Shown here: positions 19,361 to 30,052 of the stretch, piece after piece
How the letters are laid out: each line of letters begins with the position of its first letter
Numbering within the stretch: the stretch's first letter is position 1
From: Bacteroidota bacterium
GTDB taxonomy: Bacteria; Bacteroidota; Bacteroidia; Chitinophagales; Chitinophagaceae
Direction: 5' to 3'
Length of the DNA stretch: 64,000 bases
Assembly: GCA_947487525.1 (NCBI GenBank)
Contig: CANKWR010000003.1
Span: forward strand, 1 to 64,000
Notes under the pieces: model-generated
What the model saw: only the letters and a program-made list of their open reading frames with translations
Database searches by the model: none
What the model was told of the DNA's origin: nothing
Program-made: the position numbers and the translations under genes

Positions 19361-20743
19361 TTACTTAATTGTGCCAATAATAGCAATGATCTCGTCTGCA
19401 AGTTCATCTGCTGTTGCTTGATTCGGGGCTTCTGTATAAATACGTATAATGGGTTCGGTATTGCTGGACCTTAAATGCACCCATTTATTGTCAAAGTCAA
19501 TTTTTAAATCATCTATTGTATTAATAGGGTATTGGCCAAATTGATGTTCTAGGGTGGCAAATATTTTGTCAAGGGAAATATTTCCATCCAAGTCCATTTT
19601 TTTCTTGCTCATAAAATAGGCTGGATAACTAGCTCTTAATGCGGAGCAGGATAATTTTGTTTTTGCCAAATGCGTTAAAAACAAAGCAATACCCATAAGT
19701 GCATCTCTTCCATAATGTAAATCTGGAACAATGATTCCTCCATTTCCTTCGCCTCCAATCACTGCTTGCTGTTCCTTCATCATATTCACCACATTGACTT
19801 CACCTACTGCACTTGCAAAATAGGAACATCCTTGTTTTTCAGTAACATCTCTTAAAGCTCTTGTGGAGGATAAATTACTTACTGTTGCGCCTTTTTTATT
19901 TTGTAAAATATAATCAGCAACTGCCACTAAAGTGTACTCTTCTCCAAATAATTCACCATCCTCACTTACAAAACATAAACGATCCACATCCGGGTCAACC
20001 GCAATACCTAAATGGGCTTTTTCTTGCACTACGGTATTGCATAGATCGGTTAAATGTTCCTTTAAGGGTTCGGGATTGTGGGCAAAATTGCCTGTCATCT
20101 CTGCGTTTAATACTTTTATTTTTTCAACACCAATGGCTTCCAATAATGCAGGCACTGCGAAAGCGCCTGAACTATTAATGGCGTCCACCACCACGGAAAA
20201 ATTAGCCGCTTTAATGGCCTGAATGTCCACCAATGGATAATGCACAATTGCATGAATATGTTTGGCTAAGCTGTCCTCATTGTGGAGAATTTTGCCCATA
20301 TTATCCACCGATGCGTAATTGAAATCTTCCTTGGCTGCCAATGCTAAAATTGTTTTTCCCTCTTCGCCACTCACAAATTCTCCTTTTTCGTTTAACAATT
20401 TCAAGGCATTCCATTCTTTTGGATTGTGACTGGCGGTTAAAATAATGCCGCCATCTGCTTTTTCAAAAACCACCGCCATTTCTACCGTAGGGGTCGTACT
20501 TAAACCTACATGAATTACATCAATCCCTAATGCCAATAAACTTTGCTCTACCAATGCTTCCACCATGGCACCACTCATTCGGCCGTCTCTGCCTACCACT
20601 ACTTTTTTAGGGCCTGCCGACTTATTTTTCAGCCAGCTTCCATAAGCCGATGCGAATTTGACAATGTCAATTGGGGTTAGGTTATCATTGGGTTTACCTC
20701 CAATGGTACCTCTAAATCCAGAGATGCTTTTTATAAGAGACAT
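19361..20743 (-). CDS. glmM: Phosphoglucosamine mutase-like protein
   Basis: TASHNPKEWNALK, AVDPDVDRLCFV, RSSNTEPIIRIYTEA. Confidence 0.88.
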   Translation of the reverse strand: MSLIKSISGFRGTIGGKPNDNLTPIDIVKFASAYGSWLKNKSAGPKKVVVGRDGRMSGAMVEALVEQSLLALGIDVIHVGLSTTPTVEMAVVFEKADGGIILTASHNPKEWNALKLLNEKGEFVSGEEGKTILALAAKEDFNYASVDNMGKILHNEDSLAKHIHAIVHYPLVDIQAIKAANFSVVVDAINSSGAFAVPALLEAIGVEKIKVLNAEMTGNFAHNPEPLKEHLTDLCNTVVQEKAHLGIAVDPDVDRLCFVSEDGELFGEEYTLVAVADYILQNKKGATVSNLSSTRALRDVTEKQGCSYFASAVGEVNVVNMMKEQQAVIGGEGNGGIIVPDLHYGRDALMGIALFLTHLAKTKLSCSALRASYPAYFMSKKKMDLDGNISLDKIFATLEHQFGQYPINTIDDLKIDFDNKWVHLRSSNTEPIIRIYTEAPNQATADELADEIIAIIGTIK

Positions 20744-20818
20744 GGTTATTGTTTTTTCTTTTTTAAAAGGATTTACAAATTTACTTTAAATTTTTACACT
20801 TCTTGGTATCTTTATCCC

Positions 20819-21415
20819 ATGATGCAAGACTTTTGGACTGCTTTATTGACAAAGGACAAGACCCTTTTTTCAACCATCAATGGGGAATGGACCTGCAATT
20901 TGTTTGACCAGGTAATGCCTTGGATGAGAGATTCAAAAAACTGGGTTCCCTTGTACATTGTTATTTTGATTTTTCTTTTTTACAAATGGGGCGTCAGTAC
21001 CTGGCGTTGGATGGTTTTAGTGGTGGTGAATATTACCTTAACCGATCAAATTAGCAGTAGTTTTTTTAAGCCCTTTTTTCACCGACCAAGACCTTGTGCA
21101 GATCCTGCAATAATGACCAACGCGCGTTTATTGTTGGACCATTGTTCGGGTGGCTTTAGTTTTACTTCCTCGCACGCAGCAAATCATTTTGGCATTGCTT
21201 TATTTATAGTAATGACCCTTGCGCCGGTATTTAAAAATTACAGATTTGCATTTTTACTTTGGGCAGCAGTTATTTCCTACGCACAAATATATGTGGGGGT
21301 TCATTATCCATTGGATGTATTGTGTGGCGCATTCATTGGATTAACCATTGGCTATTTTAATGGAAAATTATACCATCAATGGCAAGCAAGTATTGACGCT
21401 AAAAGGCTTGCTTAG
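20819..21415 (+). CDS. PAP2-superfamily phosphatase
   Basis: FFHRPRPCADP, SSHAANHFG, YVGVHYPLDVLCGAFIG. Confidence 0.9.
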   Translation: MMQDFWTALLTKDKTLFSTINGEWTCNLFDQVMPWMRDSKNWVPLYIVILIFLFYKWGVSTWRWMVLVVVNITLTDQISSSFFKPFFHRPRPCADPAIMTNARLLLDHCSGGFSFTSSHAANHFGIALFIVMTLAPVFKNYRFAFLLWAAVISYAQIYVGVHYPLDVLCGAFIGLTIGYFNGKLYHQWQASIDAKRLA

Positions 21416-21473
21416 AATCCATTTGCAATTTCGCACCAAGGGGTGGGGATAAGGCTTTTATGACGCTAAGAAC

Positions 21474-21962
21474 TTAAAATGTAAAGGAAGTTTTATTTTT
21501 CGGGCTAGCCAATTCAAAGCTTTTTCTTTGGCCATTTGTTTTGGCATGTATAATATTGATTTGCGAGGGGTCAATGCCGAATAATATTTCGCAATAAACA
21601 TCCAGTTGCTTTAGTTGTTTAATATTGTTAATTTCAAAATAGCTCCAAGTACTTTCTTTTTGAATTTCAAAACCAATAAAATCCATTTTACTTTTTATCC
21701 CATTCGGCGTAAGGGCCAATTTTTTTTGAAGGTATAATTGAATATATTGTTCGGCTTTTTGCTTTTGCTTCGGGTCGGCCAAATCAAGTTTAATATTGTA
21801 TTCTTTTTCTATTCTGGTTTCCAAGTCAGCTGTAAATGTGCGCACACTTATTTCAAGGCTGGCTTCTTTTTCATTGTGGTTGATATCAATCACAGACACG
21901 TAAAAAGGGTGTAGTAAGGTAATGAGTAAGGATGCAATTGGTTTTATTCCTATCCAAGCCAT
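21474..21962 (-). CDS. DUF6702-like hypothetical protein
   Basis: N-terminal hydrophobic segment; HPFYVSVIDINHNEKEASLEISVRTFTADLE pattern. Confidence 0.65.
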   Translation of the reverse strand: MAWIGIKPIASLLITLLHPFYVSVIDINHNEKEASLEISVRTFTADLETRIEKEYNIKLDLADPKQKQKAEQYIQLYLQKKLALTPNGIKSKMDFIGFEIQKESTWSYFEINNIKQLKQLDVYCEILFGIDPSQINIIHAKTNGQRKSFELASPKNKTSFTF

Positions 21963-22022
21963 ATTGTTTATATTTGTAAGTGTAAAGTTCCTAATTAATT
22001 ACGGAGTCTAAAAATTTCATTT

Positions 22023-22613
22023 ATGGACGAATTGGGTATATACCTTCATTTAGGGTTTAAGCATATCTTAGATTGGGCTGCATGGGATCATATCCTTTTT
22101 GTATTGGTTTTGACCCTGCGCTACCAATGGACGGACTGGAAAAAGCTATTGATTTTGGTCACCGCCTTTACCATTGGTCATTCAGTTACTTTGGCATTAA
22201 GCACCTTAAATTGGATTGACCTGCCATCGGATTGGATTGAAATACTAATTCCCGTAACCATCCTAATCACTGGAATTTCCAACTTTTGGGTGAAATCCTT
22301 CCATTTTAAGTCAAAATACCCCCTAATTTACTTTTTAGCCCTGTTTTTTGGGTTGATTCATGGGTTAGGTTTCAGCAACTATCTTAAAAGTCTGCTAGGC
22401 CAAGCGGAATCGATACTTGGACCGCTCTTCACATTTAATATAGGTTTAGAGCTTGGACAGCTGCTGATAGTAGGTGGAATTTTAATTATTTCATTTATAT
22501 TCGTATCCCTATTGAAAGTAAAAAGAGAGCGGTATTTACAGATCGGATCTGTACTTTCCATTGCTTTTGCTTTAAATATGGTTTTGGAAAGAATCTTACC
22601 GATTATTAAATAG
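22023..22613 (+). CDS. HupE/UreJ-like membrane protein
   Basis: GFKHILDWAAWDHILFVLVL, FTIGHSVTLALSTL, FGLIHGLGFSNYL. Confidence 0.83.
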   Translation: MDELGIYLHLGFKHILDWAAWDHILFVLVLTLRYQWTDWKKLLILVTAFTIGHSVTLALSTLNWIDLPSDWIEILIPVTILITGISNFWVKSFHFKSKYPLIYFLALFFGLIHGLGFSNYLKSLLGQAESILGPLFTFNIGLELGQLLIVGGILIISFIFVSLLKVKRERYLQIGSVLSIAFALNMVLERILPIIK

Positions 22614-22626
22614 AAAAAAATCACCA

Positions 22627-25002
22627 ATGAAGAAACTATTGTCTCTCAGTTTTCTTTTATTGAGCACTAGCTCAGTAATTGTTGCGCAAGACATTCGCAA
22701 CAACCCTACCTCAAACCATGGAAACAAGTTTGAACAATTGGGTACTATTTTGCCTACACCGAACGAATACCGAACGGCGAGTGGAGCACCTGGACCAAAG
22801 TATTGGCAACAACGTGCTGACTATGATATTAAGGCAACCCTTGATGAAAAGAACTTATTATTAACGGGTGCTGAAACGGTTACTTATTTCAATAACTCAC
22901 CTGATGTATTGACTTATTTGTGGTTACAATTGGATGAGAATGAACATAGTTCAACCAAGAATGCCGGTTATCCTGAGGGTAGTTCATTGGGTAGAGGAAT
23001 GAGCCCTGCAACCATTGATAAATTGGCAGAAGAAAAAACAGAGAATGGCTTAGGCGTGAATATCAAAAAAGTAACCGATGCCTTGGGCGCCAATTTAAAA
23101 TACACCGTGAATAAAACCATGATGCGTATTGAATTGCCGACTGCATTAAAGCCAGGTCAAAAATTTGCCTTCAAAATAAAATGGGATTATAAAATTACCG
23201 ACCGTATGACAATTGGTGGTCGTGGTGGTTATGAGTATTTCCCAGAAGACGGCAACTATTTATTTACCATGGCACAATGGTTCCCACGTTTATGTGTGTA
23301 CTCTGACTTTCAAGGATGGCAACACCATCAGTTCACAGGAAGAGGAGAGTTTGCCTTAGCTTTTGGAAATTACAAAGTGGCAATCACCGTTCCTGCTGAC
23401 CACGTAGTTATGTCTACAGGAGAGTGTAAAAATTATCCAGCGGTATTGAGCCCTGCGCAGTTGGCAAGATGGAATAAAGCACAAACTTCTTATACTGAAC
23501 CTATTGAAGTAGTTACTTTAGAGGAAGCTAAAAATGCAGAAAAAAATCCGGTAAAAACAACTAAAACTTGGATATTCGATGCTAAAAATGTCCGTGACTT
23601 TGCTTTTGGTAGTAGCCGTAAATTTATATGGGATGCCTTAGCAACCGATGTAGAAGGAAAGAAAGTAATGAGCATGAGTGCTTATGGTAAAGAAGCTTAT
23701 GGCTTATACCGTAAGTTTTCTACAAAAGCAGTAGCGCATACTATAAAATCTTATTCTAAGTTTTCTATTCCTTATCCATACCCTGTAGCACAAAGTATTG
23801 AAGCAGCCAATGGGATGGAATATCCAATGATTTGCTTCAACTATGGCCGTACCGAAAAAGACGGTACTTATACAGAAGCAACTAAGAATGGCATGTTGGG
23901 TGTGGTGATTCACGAAGTGGGTCACAATTTCTTCCCCATGATTGTAAACTCTGATGAGCGTCAATGGTCTTGGATGGACGAGGGATTAAATTCTTACGTA
24001 CAATATTTAACACAAGAATTATACGATAATAAATTCCCATCAAGAGGGGGTCCAGCTTGGTCAATCGTAGATTACATGAAGTTACCAAAGGATCAATTAG
24101 AGCCAATCATGACCAACAGTGAAAACATTATTGGTTTTGGACCTAATGCCTACACAAAGCCAGCAACTGGATTAAATATTTTACGTGAAACCATTATGGG
24201 TCGTGAATTATTTGATTATTCATTTAAAGAATATGCAAGACGTTGGGCATTTAAACATCCAACACCAGCCGATTTGTTCAGAACAATTGAAGATGCAAGT
24301 GCGGAGGATTTAGACTGGTTCTGGAGAGGATGGTTTTACAGCATTGATCCTTGTGACATTGCTATTGATACAGTTAAACATGCAGTGTACGATGCAACTG
24401 CAGCTGCCCCAACGCCTAGAGGTGGTGGAATGCAAAGAAATTTGGACAAGCCTGCGGTGAATGCTTTTGAGGATATCTCCAAAATCAGAAATAGAGAGGA
24501 CAAGTCTATCGTGTTCTTAACAGATGTAGATACTACTTTACGTGATTTTTATTGGAGATATGACAGAGGTATTGAGCCTTACGATTCAGAAACAAAGCAA
24601 CCAATGCCAAGCTTTGGCACACCTACTGTTTTAGGAGATGACGAAAAAGCAAAATATGCGAATGCTAATTTGTATGAAATCACTTTCTTAAACAAAGGCG
24701 GATTGGTAATGCCAATTATTGTTGAATTTACTTTTGCAGATGGCACTAAGGAAACTAAGCGTATCCCTGCTCAAATTTGGAGAAAAAATGAAAATAAAGT
24801 AACCAAAGTATTTTACACCAATAAAAAAGCAGTGTCTATTAAGTTAGATCCAATGCGTGAAACTGCTGACATTGATGAGACCAATAATAGCTGGCCTAAT
24901 TTCACGGAGCCTAGTAAATTCACTTTGTTCAAAACGAAATCAGTTGGTCGTGGTCAATCTTTTGGATTGTCCCCAATGCAAGCTGCAGCAAACAAGAAGT
25001 AA
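22627..25002 (+). CDS. M1-family metallopeptidase
   Basis: Signal peptide; GVVIHEVGHNFFPMIVNSDERQWSWMDEGLNSY (HEXGH-18-E) zinc site. Confidence 0.92.
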   Translation: MKKLLSLSFLLLSTSSVIVAQDIRNNPTSNHGNKFEQLGTILPTPNEYRTASGAPGPKYWQQRADYDIKATLDEKNLLLTGAETVTYFNNSPDVLTYLWLQLDENEHSSTKNAGYPEGSSLGRGMSPATIDKLAEEKTENGLGVNIKKVTDALGANLKYTVNKTMMRIELPTALKPGQKFAFKIKWDYKITDRMTIGGRGGYEYFPEDGNYLFTMAQWFPRLCVYSDFQGWQHHQFTGRGEFALAFGNYKVAITVPADHVVMSTGECKNYPAVLSPAQLARWNKAQTSYTEPIEVVTLEEAKNAEKNPVKTTKTWIFDAKNVRDFAFGSSRKFIWDALATDVEGKKVMSMSAYGKEAYGLYRKFSTKAVAHTIKSYSKFSIPYPYPVAQSIEAANGMEYPMICFNYGRTEKDGTYTEATKNGMLGVVIHEVGHNFFPMIVNSDERQWSWMDEGLNSYVQYLTQELYDNKFPSRGGPAWSIVDYMKLPKDQLEPIMTNSENIIGFGPNAYTKPATGLNILRETIMGRELFDYSFKEYARRWAFKHPTPADLFRTIEDASAEDLDWFWRGWFYSIDPCDIAIDTVKHAVYDATAAAPTPRGGGMQRNLDKPAVNAFEDISKIRNREDKSIVFLTDVDTTLRDFYWRYDRGIEPYDSETKQPMPSFGTPTVLGDDEKAKYANANLYEITFLNKGGLVMPIIVEFTFADGTKETKRIPAQIWRKNENKVTKVFYTNKKAVSIKLDPMRETADIDETNNSWPNFTEPSKFTLFKTKSVGRGQSFGLSPMQAAANKK

Positions 25003-25020
25003 TAGTAAGTACTGGATATA

Positions 25021-25056
25021 ATAAAAAAGCCCCTGAATTTTCAGGGGCTTTTTTAT
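25021..25056. terminator. Bidirectional intrinsic terminator
   Basis: ATAAAAAAGCCCCTGAA-TT-TTCAGGGGCTTTTTTAT, perfect arms. Confidence 0.85.
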
Positions 25057-25094
25057 TGCGCTTATGTATGCATGCTAAATTCTTTTCACATCCG

Positions 25095-26183
25095 TTATTT
25101 CTTTTTCTTCTCCTCAGCTACTTTTGCATCTTCTTCCAATTTATGTGCAGCCGATTTATAGTTTTTCCATTTCGTAATGGCCGCTTGAATATCGCTTGGT
25201 AATTCACTTTCAAAACGCATTAGCTTTTCGGTGGTTGGATGCACAAAACCAAGGGTGGCTGCATGTAAGGCACATCTTGGACAGGCTTCAAAACAATTGT
25301 CTACGAATTGTTTGTACTTCGTATAGATAGTGCCTTTTAAAATGCGATCGCCTCCATATTCATTGTCATTAAATAAAGTGTGTCCAATATGTTTCATGTG
25401 CACACGTATTTGATGCGTACGTCCCGTTTCTAAGATACAAGATACCAGGGTCGTGTAATTGTATCTTTCAATTACTTTATAATGGGTAATGGCATGTTTG
25501 CCTACTTCACCCTCAGGATAAGCGTCAAACATTTTTCTAAATGTTTTGTGTCGTGCAATATGCGCATTTACTGTGCCTTCGTCTTGTTCCATATCTCCCC
25601 AAACGAGTGCTACATATTTTCTTTCTACCGTATGGTTGAAAAATTGTTTCGCTAAATGACTTGCCGCTTCGGCTGTTTTTGCCAATACAATTAATCCAGT
25701 TGTGTTTTTATCAATTCGATGTACCAATCCAAAACGCGGTAAAACCTCTTCATTTAAATTGGGATTTTGAGAAAGTAAATGATGCGCAACCCCATTTAAC
25801 AAAGTGCCGGTATAATTTCCAATACCAGGATGCACTACCATATTAGCGGGTTTATTAATAACCATTACCGCCTCATCCTCATACACGATATCCAAATTCA
25901 TTTGCTCTGGCTTCAATTCCGTATATTCTGGATTCACATAACTCATATAAGTAACCTCGTCTCCTGGGCGCGTTCGATAATTGCTTTTTACTACTTTTCC
26001 ATTCACGGTTAAAAAGCCGCCTTCGATGCCGTTTTGTAATTTACTTCGCGTCATGCCTTCAATACGCATTTGTACCCATTTGTCAATACGCATCGGCTCC
26101 TGCCCTTTATCTACCATAAAAGTCAGTTTCTCGTAAACTTCCTCGTTATTTTCATCTTGTATTAAATCCTGTTCAGTTGACAT
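25095..26183 (-). CDS. RluA-family pseudouridine synthase with S4 domain
   Basis: S4-like DKWVQMRIEGMTRSKLQ; PRFGLVHRIDKNTTGLIVLAKT; LETGRTHQIRVHMKHIGHTLFND. Confidence 0.92.
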   Translation of the reverse strand: MSTEQDLIQDENNEEVYEKLTFMVDKGQEPMRIDKWVQMRIEGMTRSKLQNGIEGGFLTVNGKVVKSNYRTRPGDEVTYMSYVNPEYTELKPEQMNLDIVYEDEAVMVINKPANMVVHPGIGNYTGTLLNGVAHHLLSQNPNLNEEVLPRFGLVHRIDKNTTGLIVLAKTAEAASHLAKQFFNHTVERKYVALVWGDMEQDEGTVNAHIARHKTFRKMFDAYPEGEVGKHAITHYKVIERYNYTTLVSCILETGRTHQIRVHMKHIGHTLFNDNEYGGDRILKGTIYTKYKQFVDNCFEACPRCALHAATLGFVHPTTEKLMRFESELPSDIQAAITKWKNYKSAAHKLEEDAKVAEEKKKK

Positions 26184-26227
26184 GTTGCAAAAGTAGGATA
26201 TTGCAGCTTAGTTTGTAACTTTGTTCC

Positions 26228-26935
26228 ATGCGTCAACAAGTATATTTTGAAGATTTAGGGGTTAAATCCTATCAACCTACATGGGATTACCAGGAGGCGC
26301 TATTGGCTGCGAATACGCAAATCAAATCCAAAGCAAGGGAAAAGGAGGAAGATGTGCGCCAAACAGCCACTGAACATCGATTGTTGTTTGTGGAGCATCC
26401 AGCCGTATTTACTTTGGGAAAAAATGGCAAAAGGGAGCATGTTTTGGTTTCGGAGGAACATTTAAATAAGCTGGGGATTGAGTTTTTTCATATCAATAGA
26501 GGAGGCGATATTACCTATCATGGACCTCAACAAATTGTGGGCTATCCCATTTTAGACTTGGACAAATTTAAAACCGATTTAGGCTGGTATTTAAGAAGTT
26601 TGGAGCAAGTCATTATTGACACGATTGCAGAATATGGGTTGGTTGGACAAAGAAGTGCTGGAGAAACGGGCGTTTGGTTACAACCCGATGATCCATTTAT
26701 GGCGCGTAAAATTTGTGCCATGGGCATTAAATGCAGTAGATGGGTTACCATGCATGGCTTTGCATTAAATGTAAATCCAGACCTCTCTCATTTTGAATAC
26801 ATTGTTCCCTGTGGAATACAAGGGAAAACGGTTACGTCCTTAGAAAAAGAATTAGGGTACAAAGTGAATTATGCGGAAGTGAAAGAGAAAATCAAAAAAC
26901 ATTTTCAGCGCATTTTTGAAGTCGATTTTATCTAA
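26228..26935 (+). CDS. lipB: Octanoyltransferase
   Basis: HPAVFTLGKNG, NRGGDITYHGPQQIVGYPILDL, MGIKCSRWVTMHGFALNV. Confidence 0.94.
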   Translation: MRQQVYFEDLGVKSYQPTWDYQEALLAANTQIKSKAREKEEDVRQTATEHRLLFVEHPAVFTLGKNGKREHVLVSEEHLNKLGIEFFHINRGGDITYHGPQQIVGYPILDLDKFKTDLGWYLRSLEQVIIDTIAEYGLVGQRSAGETGVWLQPDDPFMARKICAMGIKCSRWVTMHGFALNVNPDLSHFEYIVPCGIQGKTVTSLEKELGYKVNYAEVKEKIKKHFQRIFEVDFI

Positions 26936-26979
26936 GGATACAATCGGGTACGCAAATGATTTTTCAAAAATGAATCTTT

Positions 26980-27885
26980 TTAATCAAATGCGAGTACTCC
27001 TTTTTCAAGGGATCTATTTCCTTGTAAACCTCCGCTATGAATAATTAATACTTTACTATTCGGATTAAAATAATTAGCATGCATTAATTGTTCCACAGCG
27101 TAAAATACTTTTCCAGTGTAAACAATGTCAGTAGGGATGGAAGCATGCTCCCACAAGCGGTTCATAAATTCAATTTGCTCGGGCGTTGTTTTTGCATATC
27201 CCCCTTGATGAAATTGATGCAACAAAATAAAGTTTGCATTTTTATCGTCCAACAATTCAGTAATTTCTGTGTGGATCGTGCCTTCGTTTTTTAAAACAGG
27301 GATACCAATTATTTTCTGGTGCTTAGCTACTGCATTGATGATTCCTGCAATCATAGTACCTGTGCCCACTGCACAAATAATATAATCGTATTGATGTAAT
27401 TTGTTTTTTTGATTTATTTCCCAATCGGTAATCATAGTAGAAGCGCCATTAGCACCTAATGGTGAATAGGCGCCCTCGTTAATATAGTATGTTTTATGAT
27501 AGACATTTCCGATCATAGGCATAAGTGCATCTTTCTTTTCGTGAAAATGGGTTCTCCCTAAATAAATAATTTCCATACCATAGGCTTTGGCTTCTTGAAT
27601 AGTTGGCGTGACAGGTTCGCTTTCATTGCTTCTTACATAACCAATACTTTTAAAACCGTTGAGTTGTGCAGTATATGCAAGGGCAACGAGGTGATTAGAA
27701 TAAGGACCACCAAAACTTGCTATGGTAGTTGCCTGGCTTTTTATCGCTCCTTGTATATAATAGCGCAACTTATACCACTTATTGCCACTTACAATTGGAT
27801 GAATTTGGTCCAGCCTTAAAGTATCAAAGGAAACTTGATTATCGCTTAAATAGGGGATAGGCTCAATGCTTGGACTTGGGTTCAA
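26980..27885 (-). CDS. PLP-dependent 1-aminocyclopropane-1-carboxylate deaminase / D-cysteine desulfhydrase family protein
   Basis: RLDQIHPIVSGNKWYKLRYY, ASFGGPYSNHLVALA, GTGTMIAGI, IIHSGGLQGNRS. Confidence 0.85.
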   Translation of the reverse strand: MNPSPSIEPIPYLSDNQVSFDTLRLDQIHPIVSGNKWYKLRYYIQGAIKSQATTIASFGGPYSNHLVALAYTAQLNGFKSIGYVRSNESEPVTPTIQEAKAYGMEIIYLGRTHFHEKKDALMPMIGNVYHKTYYINEGAYSPLGANGASTMITDWEINQKNKLHQYDYIICAVGTGTMIAGIINAVAKHQKIIGIPVLKNEGTIHTEITELLDDKNANFILLHQFHQGGYAKTTPEQIEFMNRLWEHASIPTDIVYTGKVFYAVEQLMHANYFNPNSKVLIIHSGGLQGNRSLEKGVLAFD

Positions 27886-27948
27886 TCTGTTTATTTTTAA
27901 TGAAAATCAGCTATTTTTGTAACCAGTATTTTACAATAAGTAAAAGTA

Positions 27949-28851
27949 ATGAGTGCACCTACATTAGTGATTTTAGCAGCGGGCATGGCAAGTAGATATG
28001 GTAGTCAAAAGCAAACGGAAGGGTTTGGTCCCAATGGGGAAACCATTATGGACTATTCAATTTATGATGCGATAAGAGCTGGATTTGGCAAAGTGGTTTT
28101 CATTATTAGAGAAGACTTTAGCGAAGCTTTTAAGGCAAGTTTTGAGCCAAAACTAAAAGGCAAAGTAGCCACCAAATATGTTTTTCAAGCCTTGGATAAG
28201 TTTACGGAGGGGAAACAAATCAACCCCGATCGAATAAAGCCTTGGGGGACTGCCCATGCTGTATTGTGCACAAAAGGTATCGTGAATGAACCCTTTGCCG
28301 TAATTAATGCGGACGATTACTATGGAGCTGAGGCATTTGTGCAGGCGTATCAATTTTTAACGAAGGAATGCAATGACCAAACCTATTGTATTTTAGGGTA
28401 TGAGCTATCAAATACCTTAAGTGAAAATGGAACCGTGAGTAGAGGTGTGTGTAGTGTAGATGAAAACAATACTTTGACAAAAATTGTTGAGCGCACAAAA
28501 ATTTATAGAAAAGAAGGGGGTATCGTATTTGAAGAAGAGGGTATTGAAAGCCCATTGAAGGAAGACACTAGAGTGAGTATGAATTTCATGTGCTTTGCGC
28601 CTAATTTTATTGATTTTTGTGAGCAAGAGTTTGATCTTTTTTTAGAAAAACAAGGGCAAGCATTAAAATCAGAATTTTACATTCCTTATGTTGCCGGTCA
28701 ATTTTCTAATTTAGGATTAGGGGTTGTTAAAGTAATTGCTACCAATGCAAAATGGTTTGGGGTTACGTATAAAGAGGACGCTCCAATGGTAAAGGCCAAT
28801 ATTAATGCACTTGTTGCTGGCCATATTTATCCTGCCAACTTATGGAGTTAA
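27949..28851 (+). CDS. Sugar nucleotidyltransferase family protein
   Basis: LVILAAGMASRYGSQKQTEGFGPNGETIMDYS, KPWGTAHAVLC, VINADDYYG. Confidence 0.87.
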   Translation: MSAPTLVILAAGMASRYGSQKQTEGFGPNGETIMDYSIYDAIRAGFGKVVFIIREDFSEAFKASFEPKLKGKVATKYVFQALDKFTEGKQINPDRIKPWGTAHAVLCTKGIVNEPFAVINADDYYGAEAFVQAYQFLTKECNDQTYCILGYELSNTLSENGTVSRGVCSVDENNTLTKIVERTKIYRKEGGIVFEEEGIESPLKEDTRVSMNFMCFAPNFIDFCEQEFDLFLEKQGQALKSEFYIPYVAGQFSNLGLGVVKVIATNAKWFGVTYKEDAPMVKANINALVAGHIYPANLWS

Positions 28852-28885
28852 CGCGATTGAGTTTACAATAAACATAAAAAATAAA

Positions 28886-28927
28886 CATAAAAAAAAGAGT
28901 CAACGATTGTTGACTCTTTTTTTTATG
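28886..28927. terminator. Bidirectional terminator, 19-bp perfect stem, 4-nt loop
   Basis: CATAAAAAAAAGAGTCAAC-gatt-GTTGACTCTTTTTTTTATG between convergent genes. Confidence 0.87.
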
Positions 28928-28939
28928 TGGGGGTTCTTA

Positions 28940-30043
28940 TTAATTAAAAGAACGAATATTGTAAATATAATTTTTCAAATTGCTTATCTGCTTCTTTCTG
29001 TCACCAGATCCAGTTGATTTCTTTGTAAATTTTATGGAATTCTCTTTGGAAGCAGCTTCAATGACATCAAATATTTTTGATGATTTAATTGCGAAAGCAA
29101 CACCCTCTGCTTGTTTTTGACGTGTATTGATAATGCCAATAAGTTCCGCATTGTCATTGAAAACAGGCGCTCCAGAATAGCCAGGATTAGCACTAATTTG
29201 AATTTGGAATGCATTGCTATCTCCTTCAAAACCAGATTGCGCACTTAGGTATCCTTTACCATATACAATATCATTGTCGCTTCTTGGATAGCCTAGTGTG
29301 TATATTTCTTCTCCTAATTCAGTTTTCTTATTTCTAATTGAATATGGAATTGATTTTGGTTGTATAAAATCGGAGTCTTCTATTTTTAACAATGCCAAGT
29401 CACTTGCTTTATCGGTATAAATGATGGTAGCATTCAATTCCTGACCAGTACTACTTATTACGATAGCGTCATCCCCTTTTAAAACGTGTGCATTGGTGAT
29501 GATATAGCCTTTTATATCAATTAAAAATCCGGATCCTCCACTAATTAATTTCGCATTTTCTGGAAGCTTGGTTTTCACTTCATTTAATAAGTGTCCTTGT
29601 ACTTTTTGATTATTCTTGATAATCTCAATTGCTTTACTAAGCTGTAATACTTGAGAGCCATTTAAACTTGGTGAAAAATACATCATCATCACCGTGGTCA
29701 TCCCAGCGATAAATCCACCAACCGAAGCAGCAATGGCGGTTACTTTTTTGTATTTGCTCCAAAGCTGAATAACCTTGTATTTTGTAGAAGATTCGTTGAT
29801 TGGTGCCCAGGTTCCAGCTTCAAATAAAGTATTGAAAGTGATTTCAGATAATTTGGAGAAGTTTTTACGCTTTGCAAAGTTTTCCATTTCATGTAAAAAC
29901 ATGCTATGCTCAACCACCATTTGGTCGATATCTGGGGTACTCTTACGAATGGACTCAAATTGAGCAGCCTCTGTAGCGGACATTTTGCCTGCTAAGTACT
30001 TTTCAATCGCTTCTAATAATTGTATATCGTCCATTGTTGTCAT
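28940..30043 (-). CDS. Membrane-anchored trypsin-like (HtrA/S1C) serine protease with N-terminal cytosolic segment
   Basis: Cytosolic N-terminus, one TM (VTAIAASVGGFIAGMTTVMMMYF), then ITNAHVLKGDDA (His), KASDLALLKIE (Asp), ANPGYSGAPVFN (Ser). Confidence 0.85.
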   Translation of the reverse strand: MTTMDDIQLLEAIEKYLAGKMSATEAAQFESIRKSTPDIDQMVVEHSMFLHEMENFAKRKNFSKLSEITFNTLFEAGTWAPINESSTKYKVIQLWSKYKKVTAIAASVGGFIAGMTTVMMMYFSPSLNGSQVLQLSKAIEIIKNNQKVQGHLLNEVKTKLPENAKLISGGSGFLIDIKGYIITNAHVLKGDDAIVISSTGQELNATIIYTDKASDLALLKIEDSDFIQPKSIPYSIRNKKTELGEEIYTLGYPRSDNDIVYGKGYLSAQSGFEGDSNAFQIQISANPGYSGAPVFNDNAELIGIINTRQKQAEGVAFAIKSSKIFDVIEAASKENSIKFTKKSTGSGDRKKQISNLKNYIYNIRSFN

Positions 30044-30052
30044 TCTATTATT

